Virus record (IMG/VR): IMGVR_UViG_3300010410_000008
Coordinates: 1 to 23,853 of that record
Source: a virus
Reading direction: 5' to 3' (one strand)
Length of the DNA stretch: 23,853 nucleotides
Shown: one piece after another, positions 1-7,555 of the stretch
Layout of the letters: every line of letters begins with the position of its first letter
Position numbering within the stretch: position 1 is the first letter of the stretch
The notes under the pieces: generated by a model
The model's input: only the letters and a program-made list of their open reading frames with translations
Database searches by the model: none
What the model was told of the DNA's origin: nothing
Translations under genes and position numbers: made by a program

Positions 1-36
1 CATGTTGAGACGGTAGTATTGATAACAAGAAAATAA
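1..36 (+). CDS. 3' end of probable 23S rRNA uracil methyltransferase (RumA/RlmD, TrmA family), partial
   Basis: The first 33 bases read HVETVVLITRK in frame 1 and end in TAA at 34-36. A C-terminus of the form H-V-E-x-V-V-x-L closes many TrmA-family 23S rRNA (uracil-C5)-methyltransferases, where it follows the catalytic cysteine region; the rest of the gene would lie left of the window. The 3' end of this gene (rum) is a known insertion site for some streptococcal elements, for example ICESp2905 and the phage Phi-m46.1. The identification rests on only eleven residues, so it is a proposal. It matters because it suggests where the chromosome ends and the mobile element begins. Confidence 0.5.
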   Translation, partial: HVETVVLITRK

Positions 37-49
37 AGAAGTGTGCTCG

Positions 50-80
50 GAAAGGCTTGATATAAGCCTTTCTTCGCGTT
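50..80 (+). terminator. Hairpin after the rumA-like 3' end, probable terminator
   Basis: A perfect 9-bp stem, GAAAGGCTT (50-58) with AAGCCTTTC (64-72), encloses the 5-base loop GATAT. It is followed by TTCGCGTTTT, a broken U-tract. It sits 13 bases after the TAA at 34-36, as expected for an intrinsic terminator of the preceding gene. The interrupted T run makes efficiency uncertain. Confidence 0.55.
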
Positions 81-159
81 TTAGGGCTTAAAACTAAAAG
101 CAGAAATAAGATGATTTTTTGTTCTGTGGGAACATGTCGAAGATGCCATAAAGCACTTG

Positions 160-240
160 TACAGAGTGGTTTAGATGTTTGATGGTTACTACAGAGTGAT
201 TTAGATATTTAGAATTACGAGAGATTGATTTAGATGTTTT
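160..240. repeat. Three imperfect direct repeats with a period of about 30 bases
   Basis: Copies begin at 160 (TACAGAGTGGTTTAGATGTT), 190 (TACAGAGTGATTTAGATATT) and 219 (GAGAGATTGATTTAGATGTT). The spacing is 30 then 29 bases, and a core close to GAGTGATTTAGATGTTT is shared. There are no spacers between copies and no palindromic core, so this is not a CRISPR array. The 37-382 interval has no gene apart from this: it holds the hairpin at 50-72, these repeats and the promoter and ribosome binding site of the next gene. The repeats lie at the presumed element tip and could be protein-binding sites, but the sequence does not say which protein. Confidence 0.65.
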
Positions 241-312
241 TGGGAAACACAAGAATTCGAGAGAATATGTTGGATGGAAAAAATGTGTGGGTTTTAATTA
301 GTAAAGTATAAG

Positions 313-321
313 TGATATAAT
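313..321 (+). promoter_or_regulatory. Extended -10 promoter of the metallophosphoesterase gene
   Basis: TGATATAAT at 313-321 is a perfect extended -10 element (TGN followed by TATAAT), 61 bases before the ATG at 383. No good -35 is seen 17 bases upstream (TTTAAT at 293-298), which an extended -10 can tolerate. A ribosome binding site GGGGGG at 371-376 lies 6 bases before the start. The gene therefore appears to have its own sigma-A-type promoter, separate from the phage transcripts on the other strand. Confidence 0.55.
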
Positions 322-382
322 AAGAAGTTGCCAAATAGAATGGAACTTTGAAATATTTTATCTTTTTATAGGGGGGTGCATC

Positions 383-2272
383 ATGAAGTGGCTACATTTA
401 TCGGATTTACATTTTAATCCTGTACATGATGGAACTGACACAAAATATATGCGCGAAAAACTGAAGGACTTTTTACTTAAAAGAGAAGTCCAAGTCGATA
501 AAATTTTTTTGACGGGGGATTTTAGAGATGCTAGCCGACAAGAGGATTCTGATGAAAATGCGGAGAAAGCAGTTCAGTATATCCATGAGATTTCAGAAAT
601 TGTAGGAATCGTGGATTATGAGAACATTCTCTGTGTTCCAGGGAATCACGATTTAGATCGAAATAAAAATGACCGGCAAGAACTAATATGCAAAACTAAA
701 AAGTCATACAGGACCAAAGAAGGCACCTTCGAAAATACATCAGTTTTGGTAGAAGCGTTTACGTTTTATAAGCGAGTATTAATTCAGTTATATGGTAAAG
801 AGTACACGGAACGTCTTTTTAATACTTATAAAGTAAATCCTCAAAGAATTTATCATTACAACGATTGTAATATTATGACGATGAACACTGAGTTGTTTGC
901 GGGAGAAATTGTGACAACAGGTGATGGGGGAAAAAAAGAAAATGATGCAGGAACAATGATAGTTGGTAGCAATTACGTGTTTTCATCGCTTTTTGAGATG
1001 AAGCAGACTGGCAATCCAACTATTGTTTTGGGACATAGAGGTTTGGATTTATTTGAATCAACCGAACGAAGGAAACTCCTTAGTATATTCAGGGATAACA
1101 ATGTTTGTTTGTATTTGTGCGGGCATAGTCATGATTTGTGGTATGAAAAAAATGGAGAAATCCCGCAAATTACTGTTGGGTGTATTAAAGAAGCCGAGGG
1201 GGCAAAGGCAGGTTTTACAATAGGAGAGTTTTGCCCTGAAAAAAACAATATCAAAATTACTGCTTTCACGTGGGATAATAATAATTGGAATGATTATTCC
1301 CATTTCTCGGAGCATGGTTCAACTTTAATTTTTGATATTTCTCAAAACGGGTTATTAACTGGTTCGAACTTTCCACTGGCTATCAAAATTGTGATAGATG
1401 GAAGAGTACGTGAATTTAACTGTCGGGTTCCTGAAAATGGGATGAAGTTTGGTGTGAAGCATTCGCCGATGATGTCTGTTGGTACAGGGGATTTGATGTG
1501 TGTAATAAGAAATAATCAATACTCAGATTTAATTACATATAATCACAGATTTATTTTATCAAAGGCCATTTGGGAAGTAATTGGAGTAGATACTACAACT
1601 CCCGGAGTTACGAAATTGACATGTAAACGGAAATTAAAAGGTCCATATGATGATTTGGAATTAAAGATTTCAGGGGTTAATCAAATTTCAAAGTTCAAAA
1701 TCGAATTGTTTGTACCTATTGATAATATAGGCCTAGGTCAACAAATGAAATTTACCCCTTATTTGATTAGAGATATAAAGCATATTAAAGATGCCAAATT
1801 ATGTGTTAGTGTCGCTGATGAAAGTGTTTTAGCTTATAACGGAATAAATATTACTGGTGTATTCTTAGGGGAGACAGATATAACTGTTTATTGGGACGAT
1901 GATAAAGAGATTTGTGAGACTTTTCATGTAGTAGTTGTCAGTGAACCAGTTTCGAATACTTTCTATCGAGTTTATAAACAAGATATTAAATTTAACAATA
2001 AATCATACTTTGATTTCAATGTTATAACGTGTAATGATGTACATTTTGGCATTGAAAAGTATGTGAATTGTGGATTAACTGATATGGATAAAACTTTCAG
2101 TTTTTATATTAAAAGAATTAAAGATGAAGCATTAATTCCTGTAAGACCCGAGGGTAATAGTGAAATTAAGGTCAAAGGTTCAAGCTTGGATATAGGTGAA
2201 AAATATATACTAATAATTACAGGCGAGAAGAGGTCAATGCAATTTGAGTTTAAAGGTTTGGGTCTATTTTAA
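383..2272 (+). CDS. Calcineurin-like metallophosphoesterase with unknown C-terminal region
   Basis: The 629-residue protein opens with the metal-binding motifs of the calcineurin-like phosphoesterase superfamily: DLH (Asp8, His10), TGD (Asp46), GNHD (87-90), then a GHRG and a CGHSH motif near residues 220-250. The N-terminal 300 residues should be a dinuclear-metal hydrolase; the substrate (nucleic acid, nucleotide or phosphoprotein) cannot be read. The remaining 330 residues are unfamiliar and look beta-rich, with no membrane segment or signal peptide, so the protein is probably cytoplasmic. It is on the strand opposite to the phage genes, has its own promoter, and is conspicuously richer in A and T than the phage genes. 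It lies between the rumA-like end and the recombinases, so it may be element cargo (lysogenic conversion or defence) or a host neighbour; the first is slightly preferred. Confidence 0.85.
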   Translation: MKWLHLSDLHFNPVHDGTDTKYMREKLKDFLLKREVQVDKIFLTGDFRDASRQEDSDENAEKAVQYIHEISEIVGIVDYENILCVPGNHDLDRNKNDRQELICKTKKSYRTKEGTFENTSVLVEAFTFYKRVLIQLYGKEYTERLFNTYKVNPQRIYHYNDCNIMTMNTELFAGEIVTTGDGGKKENDAGTMIVGSNYVFSSLFEMKQTGNPTIVLGHRGLDLFESTERRKLLSIFRDNNVCLYLCGHSHDLWYEKNGEIPQITVGCIKEAEGAKAGFTIGEFCPEKNNIKITAFTWDNNNWNDYSHFSEHGSTLIFDISQNGLLTGSNFPLAIKIVIDGRVREFNCRVPENGMKFGVKHSPMMSVGTGDLMCVIRNNQYSDLITYNHRFILSKAIWEVIGVDTTTPGVTKLTCKRKLKGPYDDLELKISGVNQISKFKIELFVPIDNIGLGQQMKFTPYLIRDIKHIKDAKLCVSVADESVLAYNGINITGVFLGETDITVYWDDDKEICETFHVVVVSEPVSNTFYRVYKQDIKFNNKSYFDFNVITCNDVHFGIEKYVNCGLTDMDKTFSFYIKRIKDEALIPVRPEGNSEIKVKGSSLDIGEKYILIITGEKRSMQFEFKGLGLF

Positions 2273-2341
2273 CATTTGATTATAAAGAAAAATTGAATTT
2301 ATATACTTCGAATATAGTTTACATAGAATCAACTCTGGGAC

Positions 2342-2378
2342 AAAAAAAGGCACCCTACGCTGTAATCATGTAGAGTGC
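2342..2378 (-). terminator. Terminator of the recombinase operon, possibly bidirectional
   Basis: Read on the minus strand, GCACTCTAC (2378-2370) pairs with GTAGGGTGC (2358-2350) over 9 bp with one U-G wobble. The loop is 11 bases, and the stem is followed by C and seven T. It sits 17 bases past the TAG stop of the last recombinase. In the plus direction the same stem is followed by a weaker T-rich stretch and could also end the phosphoesterase transcript. Confidence 0.8.
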
Positions 2379-2394
2379 TTTGAATATTTTGGGA

Positions 2395-3963
2395 CTATGC
2401 TTCTGTATCCACCGTCAATCCAGATTTGAATTCTACAGTGAAATTGTCCTCAAAGACTGTGACCTTCTCAATCAATCTCCGAACCAGAGCCTCATCATAT
2501 TCAGCTATGGAGGTTGGTTGTTCCTTCAGGAATGAGCTCATATCGGTGATACGTTTTCTGACTTCATCTTTCCCAGCGCTTTCCGCTTGGATTTTCTGTT
2601 TCTCATCGCGCAGATTGTGGATTTCATCACCAACATCCTCGTACTCTGATTTACTGTTGGCCAGTTTAAGCAGTTCGATTTGTAGTTGCTCTAGACGCTT
2701 ATCAATTTTTGTTAGAGCCTGATTGTTATCCTGGCTTATTACCGCTGCAATATTATCTTCAAGAGTGGATAGGAAGGCATCCTTCTTGCCCAGTGTTTCA
2801 TTGATGGCCTTAACAATGACCTCCTCAATTGTACTCTCTTGAACAGTTCGGGCATCGCAGAAGAGGCCGGTGTTTTCAAGCCTGCTGACGCATCGCCAGA
2901 CGATGGATTTCTTACCTCGGTTGTTCCAGTGGACCCTACGGAATATCTCACCACAAGTGCCGCAGATAACGATTTGAGAAAAGCAGTGGGTGCTGCTAAA
3001 AGTTCTTTTTTTACCACTGGGGCTGGTATGAACGACTCGGCGGCGAACAAGTTCTTCTTGCACCTGCATGAAAATTTCACGCGGGATGATGGCTTCATGA
3101 TTGTTTTCTACATAATACTGCGGGACGAGACCATTGTTTTTGACCCTCTTCTTTGAGAGAAAATCAACGGTGTAAGTTTTCTGAAGGAGTGCATCTCCAA
3201 TGTATTTTTCATTTCGCAGAATCTGGTTTATGTTGCTGGAGTACCATTTTTTTCTACCTGCACCGTTTCGAATACCATCCGCTTCTAAACCTCGAGCAAT
3301 CTTTTGCATGCTGGCGCCTTCGAGATATTCTCGGTAGATGCGCTTTACAACCTCTGCTTCTTCTGGAACAATGACAAGTTTCTTATTCTCATCTTTAGTG
3401 TAACCCAGAAACCATCTGCAGTTGATTTGAACTTCTCCTTGTTGGTAGCGATACTGAAGGCCCATCTTAACGTTCTGGCTTAAGGATTGGCTTTCTTGCT
3501 GCGCGAGGGAAGCCATAATGGTGAGCATGACCTCGCCTTTGGAATCCATCGAATTGATATTTTCCTTTTCAAAGAATACTGCGATGTTCTTATCCTTAAG
3601 CTTGCGGATATATTTTAGGCAGTCCAGGGTATTCCTAGCAAATCGACTGATGGATTTGGTAATGACCATGTCAATGCTGCCTGCCATGCATTCATCAATT
3701 AAGCGGTTGAACTCTTCACGTTTCTTAGTGTTAGTTCCTGATATGCCGTCATCTGCAAATATCCCTGCAAGCTGCCAGTCGGGATGACCGTTAATGAATG
3801 CTGTGTAGTGCTCGATTTGGGCTTCGTAGCTGGTGGCCTGCTCTTCGCTATCGGTGGAGACTCTGCAGTAAGCGGCTACGCGTAGCTTTGGTTTTTCTTC
3901 ACCTTTATTCCTGCGTGAGTGTTTTCTGGCCGGAATGATTGTTACATTTTTACTGACTTCCAT
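2395..3963 (-). CDS. Large serine recombinase, third gene of the trio
   Basis: This site-specific recombinase of the large serine (resolvase/invertase) family is expected to integrate or excise the prophage. The N-terminal resolvase domain contains YCRVSTD with the nucleophilic serine (Ser36 from the start used here) and the later motif SRFARN. A recombinase domain, a zinc ribbon with CGTCG and two further cysteines, and a coiled-coil-like Glu/Lys/Gln-rich segment follow. ATG at 3963 is preferred over the in-frame ATG at 3969 because the GGAGG ribosome binding site is 9 bases away from the former but only 3 from the latter. The 5' end overlaps the preceding small gene by about 14 bases, implying coupled translation. 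One oddity: the usual PYGY signature of the recombinase domain is replaced by WFLGY. Confidence 0.92.
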   Translation of the reverse strand: MEVSKNVTIIPARKHSRRNKGEEKPKLRVAAYCRVSTDSEEQATSYEAQIEHYTAFINGHPDWQLAGIFADDGISGTNTKKREEFNRLIDECMAGSIDMVITKSISRFARNTLDCLKYIRKLKDKNIAVFFEKENINSMDSKGEVMLTIMASLAQQESQSLSQNVKMGLQYRYQQGEVQINCRWFLGYTKDENKKLVIVPEEAEVVKRIYREYLEGASMQKIARGLEADGIRNGAGRKKWYSSNINQILRNEKYIGDALLQKTYTVDFLSKKRVKNNGLVPQYYVENNHEAIIPREIFMQVQEELVRRRVVHTSPSGKKRTFSSTHCFSQIVICGTCGEIFRRVHWNNRGKKSIVWRCVSRLENTGLFCDARTVQESTIEEVIVKAINETLGKKDAFLSTLEDNIAAVISQDNNQALTKIDKRLEQLQIELLKLANSKSEYEDVGDEIHNLRDEKQKIQAESAGKDEVRKRITDMSSFLKEQPTSIAEYDEALVRRLIEKVTVFEDNFTVEFKSGLTVDTEA

Positions 3964-4381
3964 TTTCATTCACCTCCGTTGCTATTAAACTGTAGGCGTA
4001 TTCTGCCTGCTTAAATGGATCATCAAATTGTTGAGATCCTTTTCTGAAATGAAACACAGTGGGGATGGGCATCTCACTTTGTTTTGTTTTTTCACGGATG
4101 CGACCCAGTTTCTCAGCTCTTTTGAAACGTTCTTCCTGAACTGCTGAGAAGGTTTCAAGATCAATGATTGCAGGATAAAAGGTATCTCCGACATATCGCT
4201 TATTTTTCAGCATGTTGCCTATTCCAGCATGAAAGGCTTTTATGTCAGCATCTTTAGCAGCGGCTGATAAGGAAGCACCTGATAGATATGACTTGAATAA
4301 CATTTTTACTTGTATTGAAGCCTCTTCATTAATAACCGCTTTTCCATTTTCAATTTTGTAGCCATAGGGCGTATGTCCCAT
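3950..4381 (-). CDS. Recombinase-domain protein lacking the serine catalytic domain
   Basis: The 143-residue protein starts directly at the motif that opens the DNA-binding recombinase domain ([13 protein letters not shown]) and ends with a basic, charged region. The whole catalytic resolvase domain with its serine is absent, and so is the zinc ribbon. It aligns in order with residues about 170-300 of both flanking recombinases (for example NKRYVGDTF here against NEKYIGDAL and NEKYTGDAI there). Its ATG follows directly after the TGA of the upstream recombinase (TGAATG), and its 3' end overlaps the next one, so all three should be made together. It cannot catalyse strand exchange; a DNA-binding accessory or directionality role is an inference. 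It does not look like a recent pseudogene, since the frame is clean and the coupling intact. Confidence 0.85.
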   Translation of the reverse strand: MGHTPYGYKIENGKAVINEEASIQVKMLFKSYLSGASLSAAAKDADIKAFHAGIGNMLKNKRYVGDTFYPAIIDLETFSAVQEERFKRAEKLGRIREKTKQSEMPIPTVFHFRKGSQQFDDPFKQAEYAYSLIATEVNENGSQ

Positions 4382-5944
4382 TCATTTCACCAACCTTTCT
4401 TTCAGGGTGGTACCGCATTTTAAGTGGAATCCAATCTCTGAGCGTGAGTAGACAATAATGTGATCCACAAAGCGACCAAATAAATCACTATCAAATTCTG
4501 ATAACATGGCCGATTTGCTTGTAAAGCGCAGAAGCTTATTGACCTCTTTGGCGGTCTTATCGTCGCTGTTTAACAATCGAATCCAGGAGTCCTTTTGCTG
4601 CTGTAATTGTTCATTTTCCTGCAACAGCTCGTTATTTCCTTTGTTGTAAACCGGTGGGTCAAGATAGCCTTTAGTCATGAGGCTGACAAGTACCTTTTGT
4701 TGCTCTGCATTTTCTTCTAGTTTCTTATCAATTTCCTGGATGACTGCCATGCTATCTTTGGCATTGACACCTTTTAGACTATCGAATAAAGGCTTCAGTA
4801 TTGTCTTGTGGCCAAAGATAAGTTTGTTCATCATAGTGGTAAAAGCATATTCAATGCTAAAGTCAGATATAGATTTCATTGAGCACTGGTCAATATCTGA
4901 AATATGAGTTGAGCAAGACCAGACAATCTTACGTTTGCCACTAGTCAGAATTTTTCTCTTAAATTTTCCACCGCACTCTCCACAGATGATTTTGCCTGAA
5001 AAAGGATAGCGGTTCATGTATTTGGAATGATTCTTTTTAACGCCTTTTTCTTTGCCTGATTGTTCTATGATGGCCTGTGCGGATTCAAAATCCTCATGGC
5101 TGATGATGGTTTCATGATGATTTCTGAATAAGTACTGATCTTTCTCCCCAGCATTAATATGTCTGTTGAAGGAGCTGTCAGTGTAGGTTTTTTGGAAAAT
5201 GGCATCACCGGTATATTTTTCATTACTGGCCATGCCACGAATGGTTGTTGATCCCCAAATAACATTTCTTTTAGTTGGAACCCCACGTCGATTCAACTCA
5301 TCCGCAATTTTCTGTGTGCCTTTTCCAGACAAAATTTCAGTGAAAATGAATCGGACTATTTCTGCTTGAGCCTTGTTAACGATTAGCTTTCCATCAACTG
5401 CATCATAGCCATAGGGAGGGCTGGAAATCTTGTAGGTCCCATTCTGAAATCGCCGTTTTATAGACCACTTGTTATTTTCTGAAATAGAAGTGGATTCATT
5501 TTCAGCCAGCCCACTCAGGATTGACAGCATGAGTTCGCTTTCCATTGAGCCGGTATTAATGTTTTCCTTCTCGAAATAAATGAAGATGCCATGGCCAGTC
5601 AGCTTTCTGACAAGTTCCAAACAGTCAGTGGTATTTCTGGCAAATCTACTGATAGACTTGGTTACAATGAAGTCAATTTTCTTATCTTCGCAATCAGAAA
5701 TCATTTGAAGCAGCTCGGGCCTTTTTTCTTTTTTGGTCCCCGTAATTCCCTCATCGTAATACACGCCAGCAAGATCCCAATCCGGATTTGCCTTGATATA
5801 GGATTCATAGTGCTTAATCTGTGTATCGAGGCTTTGAAGTTGATCGTTAGAGTCTGTAGAAACCCGGCAATAAGCTGCGACGCGAAGCTTTGAATGTTTC
5901 CGATAATTATCTGGAATTTGATTGATTTTTGTTACCTTTTTCAA
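4382..5944 (-). CDS. Large serine recombinase, first gene of the trio
   Basis: The 520-residue serine recombinase has YCRVSTD with the nucleophile Ser29, SRFARN, a recombinase domain starting at PPYGYDAVDGKLIVN, a zinc ribbon (CGECG with a later C-x-C-type pair) and a C-terminal coiled-coil region. The start is TTG at 5944, not ATG: AAGGAGG ends 9 bases upstream of it and no nearer start exists. It is the first of three overlapping or abutting recombinase genes, as in systems where two serine recombinases are needed together, such as the CcrA/CcrB pair of SCCmec. Its sequence is clearly related to, but well diverged from, the 2395-3963 gene, so the two are not recent duplicates. Confidence 0.92.
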   Translation of the reverse strand: MKKVTKINQIPDNYRKHSKLRVAAYCRVSTDSNDQLQSLDTQIKHYESYIKANPDWDLAGVYYDEGITGTKKEKRPELLQMISDCEDKKIDFIVTKSISRFARNTTDCLELVRKLTGHGIFIYFEKENINTGSMESELMLSILSGLAENESTSISENNKWSIKRRFQNGTYKISSPPYGYDAVDGKLIVNKAQAEIVRFIFTEILSGKGTQKIADELNRRGVPTKRNVIWGSTTIRGMASNEKYTGDAIFQKTYTDSSFNRHINAGEKDQYLFRNHHETIISHEDFESAQAIIEQSGKEKGVKKNHSKYMNRYPFSGKIICGECGGKFKRKILTSGKRKIVWSCSTHISDIDQCSMKSISDFSIEYAFTTMMNKLIFGHKTILKPLFDSLKGVNAKDSMAVIQEIDKKLEENAEQQKVLVSLMTKGYLDPPVYNKGNNELLQENEQLQQQKDSWIRLLNSDDKTAKEVNKLLRFTSKSAMLSEFDSDLFGRFVDHIIVYSRSEIGFHLKCGTTLKERLVK

Positions 5945-5988
5945 ATTATCACCTCCTTGCTAGTATCACATATTAACTCTGAAGCGAA

Positions 5989-6213
5989 CTAATAGCAACG
6001 CTTTTCAGGCATAATCTGTGCTAGGGCAGGGGTGAAAGACTGGCGGTTAAGCTTTGTGATTTTATCGAACTCAGATTCAGAAATAAGACCTGCATCAAAG
6101 AGAGTTTCTATAATCCGTTGCGCTCTAATATAATCGTATTCTAGCTGCAACTGTTCTTGTGAAATAGATTTTTTCTCAAAATTGATTTCTGGAATTTTAT
6201 CAGTTACTTTCAT
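5989..6213 (-). CDS. Small SHOCT-like protein heading the recombinase operon
   Basis: The 74-residue protein runs from MKVTDKIPEI to EKRCY. The segment RAQRIIETLFDAGLISESEF followed by DKI resembles the short helical SHOCT motif (leu-rich helix, G-L-I-S-x-x-E-F). Small proteins of this kind are common beside Firmicute integrases; their function is not known to me. The open frame extends upstream to 6363, but translation should begin at ATG 6213, because GGAGGAG lies 5 bases before it and the longer frame runs through the amidase terminator. It lies 44 bases before the TTG of the first recombinase and is probably co-transcribed. A role in excision or regulation is possible from position alone. 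Confidence 0.75.
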   Translation of the reverse strand: MKVTDKIPEINFEKKSISQEQLQLEYDYIRAQRIIETLFDAGLISESEFDKITKLNRQSFTPALAQIMPEKRCY

Positions 6214-6220
6214 GAATTCT

Positions 6221-6247
6221 CCTCCAATCGGAGGGCAGAAAACCCTC
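6221..6247 (-). promoter_or_regulatory. Two mutually exclusive hairpins over the ribosome binding site of the SHOCT-like gene
   Basis: On the minus strand the leader reads GAGGG, UUUUCUG, CCCUC, then CGAUU and GGAGG before the ATG. CCUCC (6234-6230) can pair with the GGAGG ribosome binding site (6225-6221) over a 4-base loop. The overlapping CCCUC (6235-6231) can instead pair with GAGGG (6247-6243) over a 7-base loop and free the site. Both stems are perfect 5-bp pairings. This is seen in sequence; a switch function is inference. Confidence 0.45.
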
Positions 6248-6283
6248 TCACAATCCAAAGGACAGAAGAAGTGGCTATGAGTA

Positions 6284-6329
6284 TCAAAAAACAAAAATAG
6301 CCGCTGGGTCAAAGAAGGCTCCCAGCGGC
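6284..6329 (-). terminator. Intrinsic terminator after the amidase gene
   Basis: On the minus strand a perfect 9-bp GC-rich stem GCCGCTGGG (6329-6321) with CCCAGCGGC (6308-6300), separated by a 12-base loop, is followed by TATTTTTGTTTTTTG. It begins 11 bases after the amidase stop at 6341, and is the strongest terminator in the window. It separates the lysis genes from the recombination operon. Confidence 0.9.
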
Positions 6330-6340
6330 AAAGATAAAGT

Positions 6341-7027
6341 TTATTCAGTTTTAATAAAGGCATCAGTAAAACCAGCGGCTTTCACTCGGGCGAGCATTTC
6401 ATCGGCATTTGTTTTGATAGAATAAGCTCCAACCTGGACCCGGTAGAGTTTTTTAGATGTGGGGGAAGGGGAGAGCAACTTTTTAACATTGGATCGGAAA
6501 GTATCCATGTTCTTACCGTGTCGTGAAAACCAGTGACCGGGGTCGCTATGATTGCTTGCGATTCCTTTTTGATAACCTTCGTAGTGGCCAATGATATCCT
6601 GTTCCGAAAGACCATAGAGTTTGCATAGATGAACACAAAGCTCAGTGGCTTCTTTATAAACCGCATTGAAATACGAGGCGTCGGTCAAATCGTCCTCGCA
6701 GATCTCAAATCCAATATACCCGTTATTTGCTAAACCACCAGCATGCCAACCTCTATGATCCCAGGGCAATGTTTGATATGCTGCTACTGTACCATCTTCA
6801 AGTTTTCCGATGAAGGCGTGGACACAAACGTATCTGCAGCTTGGCTTATTTTGATTCCAGTGGTTATTGTAGCGATTTTCTCCAAGGTAGCCATCGTCTG
6901 GTCCAACGTACCTTTTTAAATAAGGATTATTGGCGCCAGTACTATGGACCATAATGCCTTCCGGCTTGATTTTTCTGCCTGCTTTATAGCATGCATTTTC
7001 TGTGAAAATTAGCTTCTTAAGATTCAT
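6341..7027 (-). CDS. Endolysin: N-acetylmuramoyl-L-alanine amidase with SPOR-like C-terminus
   Basis: The 228-residue zinc amidase has the amidase_2/peptidoglycan-recognition fold and should cleave the bond between N-acetylmuramic acid and L-alanine at lysis. Visible residues are VHST with His28, the GFE motif with Glu108, GHYEG with His148 and SDPGHW with Asp162; the first and last two are the likely zinc ligands and catalytic partners. Residues 194-228 (LYRVQVGAYSIKTNA onward) resemble about half of a SPOR peptidoglycan-binding repeat. There is no signal peptide, as expected of an endolysin released by a holin. The start is ATG 7027, with GGGAGGA 7 bases upstream. The gene follows the holin by 30 bases. 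Confidence 0.93.
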   Translation of the reverse strand: MNLKKLIFTENACYKAGRKIKPEGIMVHSTGANNPYLKRYVGPDDGYLGENRYNNHWNQNKPSCRYVCVHAFIGKLEDGTVAAYQTLPWDHRGWHAGGLANNGYIGFEICEDDLTDASYFNAVYKEATELCVHLCKLYGLSEQDIIGHYEGYQKGIASNHSDPGHWFSRHGKNMDTFRSNVKKLLSPSPTSKKLYRVQVGAYSIKTNADEMLARVKAAGFTDAFIKTE

Positions 7028-7057
7028 AGATTCATCCTCCCGTCAGGTGAACAATCA

Positions 7058-7474
7058 TTATTTACTCCCATCTTTATCACCACCATCTTTTAATTGCTCC
7101 AAAATATCTCGAAGTTTCTCTGGAATGGGTAGACCCAGTCTTGTTGCATTTTCAATAATGCTGATACCTTCATTCGATAAATAGAAGAAGATTACTGCAG
7201 TCCTAATAGCGCTTCCATCACCGATAATGTTCTGATCAATTATGTGTGCCACACTGACTAAAGAAAAAATAACGACCTTCTTAAAAATACCTTGAGCGCC
7301 AATATCACTGGATAGATGTTTTTCTATCACTGCACACATGACACCCATTAGATAATCAATCACCACAAAGGCAATCAGAGCATATAAAAACCCATCGTAA
7401 CCTCCTAAAAAATAACCCAGCCATCCACCGACGGCTGCAAAAATCATTTGAACAACATTCCATATTTCTTTCAT
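7058..7474 (-). CDS. Phage holin, TcdE/phi29-like family
   Basis: The 138-residue membrane protein has hydrophobic segments at about residues 10-45, 65-80 and 88-105 (FAAVGGWLGYFLGG, LYALIAFVVIDYLMGVMCAV, VVIFSLVSVAHIID, AVIFFYLSNEGISIIENA). The motif NEGISIIENAxxxGxPIPxxL near the end is typical of the phage_holin_4 (toxin secretion/phage lysis) family, and the tail is charged. It forms membrane lesions that release the amidase encoded 30 bases downstream. A GAGGT ribosome binding site precedes the ATG. Confidence 0.93.
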   Translation of the reverse strand: MKEIWNVVQMIFAAVGGWLGYFLGGYDGFLYALIAFVVIDYLMGVMCAVIEKHLSSDIGAQGIFKKVVIFSLVSVAHIIDQNIIGDGSAIRTAVIFFYLSNEGISIIENATRLGLPIPEKLRDILEQLKDGGDKDGSK

Positions 7475-7504
7475 CGTTTTACCTCACTTTCTTATCAGTT
7501 GTAT

Positions 7505-7540
7505 ATAAAAAGACGCCTATGAGACTCTTCATAAACGTCT
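7505..7540 (-). terminator. Terminator-like hairpin between receptor-binding protein and holin genes
   Basis: On the minus strand AGACG-TT-TATGA (7540-7529) pairs with TCATA-GG-CGTCT (7522-7511), a 12-bp stem with two U-G wobbles and a 6-base loop, followed by TTTTTATA. It lies 16 bases past the upstream stop and just before the holin ribosome binding site. It could end or attenuate the tail transcript before the lysis genes. Confidence 0.75.
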
Positions 7541-7555
7541 TGAAGTTTAGCTTTA

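Noticed and set aside
160-240. CRISPR array
   Set aside because: The three units follow each other directly without spacers, diverge between copies and lack a palindromic repeat; no cas genes are near.
2426-3787. Several plus-strand frames of 70-105 codons across the recombinase gene
   Set aside because: They are reverse-complement shadows of a well-supported recombinase, with no ribosome binding sites and no protein-like motifs.
3950-4381. Pseudogene remnant of a full recombinase
   Set aside because: Clean frame, start abutting the upstream stop, and overlap with the next gene argue for a maintained small gene; no catalytic-domain relic exists upstream, since that DNA encodes the end of the first recombinase.
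6230-6300. Promoter for the recombination operon (TTGATA at about 6285 on the minus strand)
   Set aside because: No acceptable -10 follows at 16-18 bases and the hexamer overlaps the terminator T-tract, so I did not list it.
5989-6363. A 124-residue protein starting at 6363
   Set aside because: That start lies within the amidase gene end and the frame runs through its terminator; the ribosome binding site points to ATG 6213.
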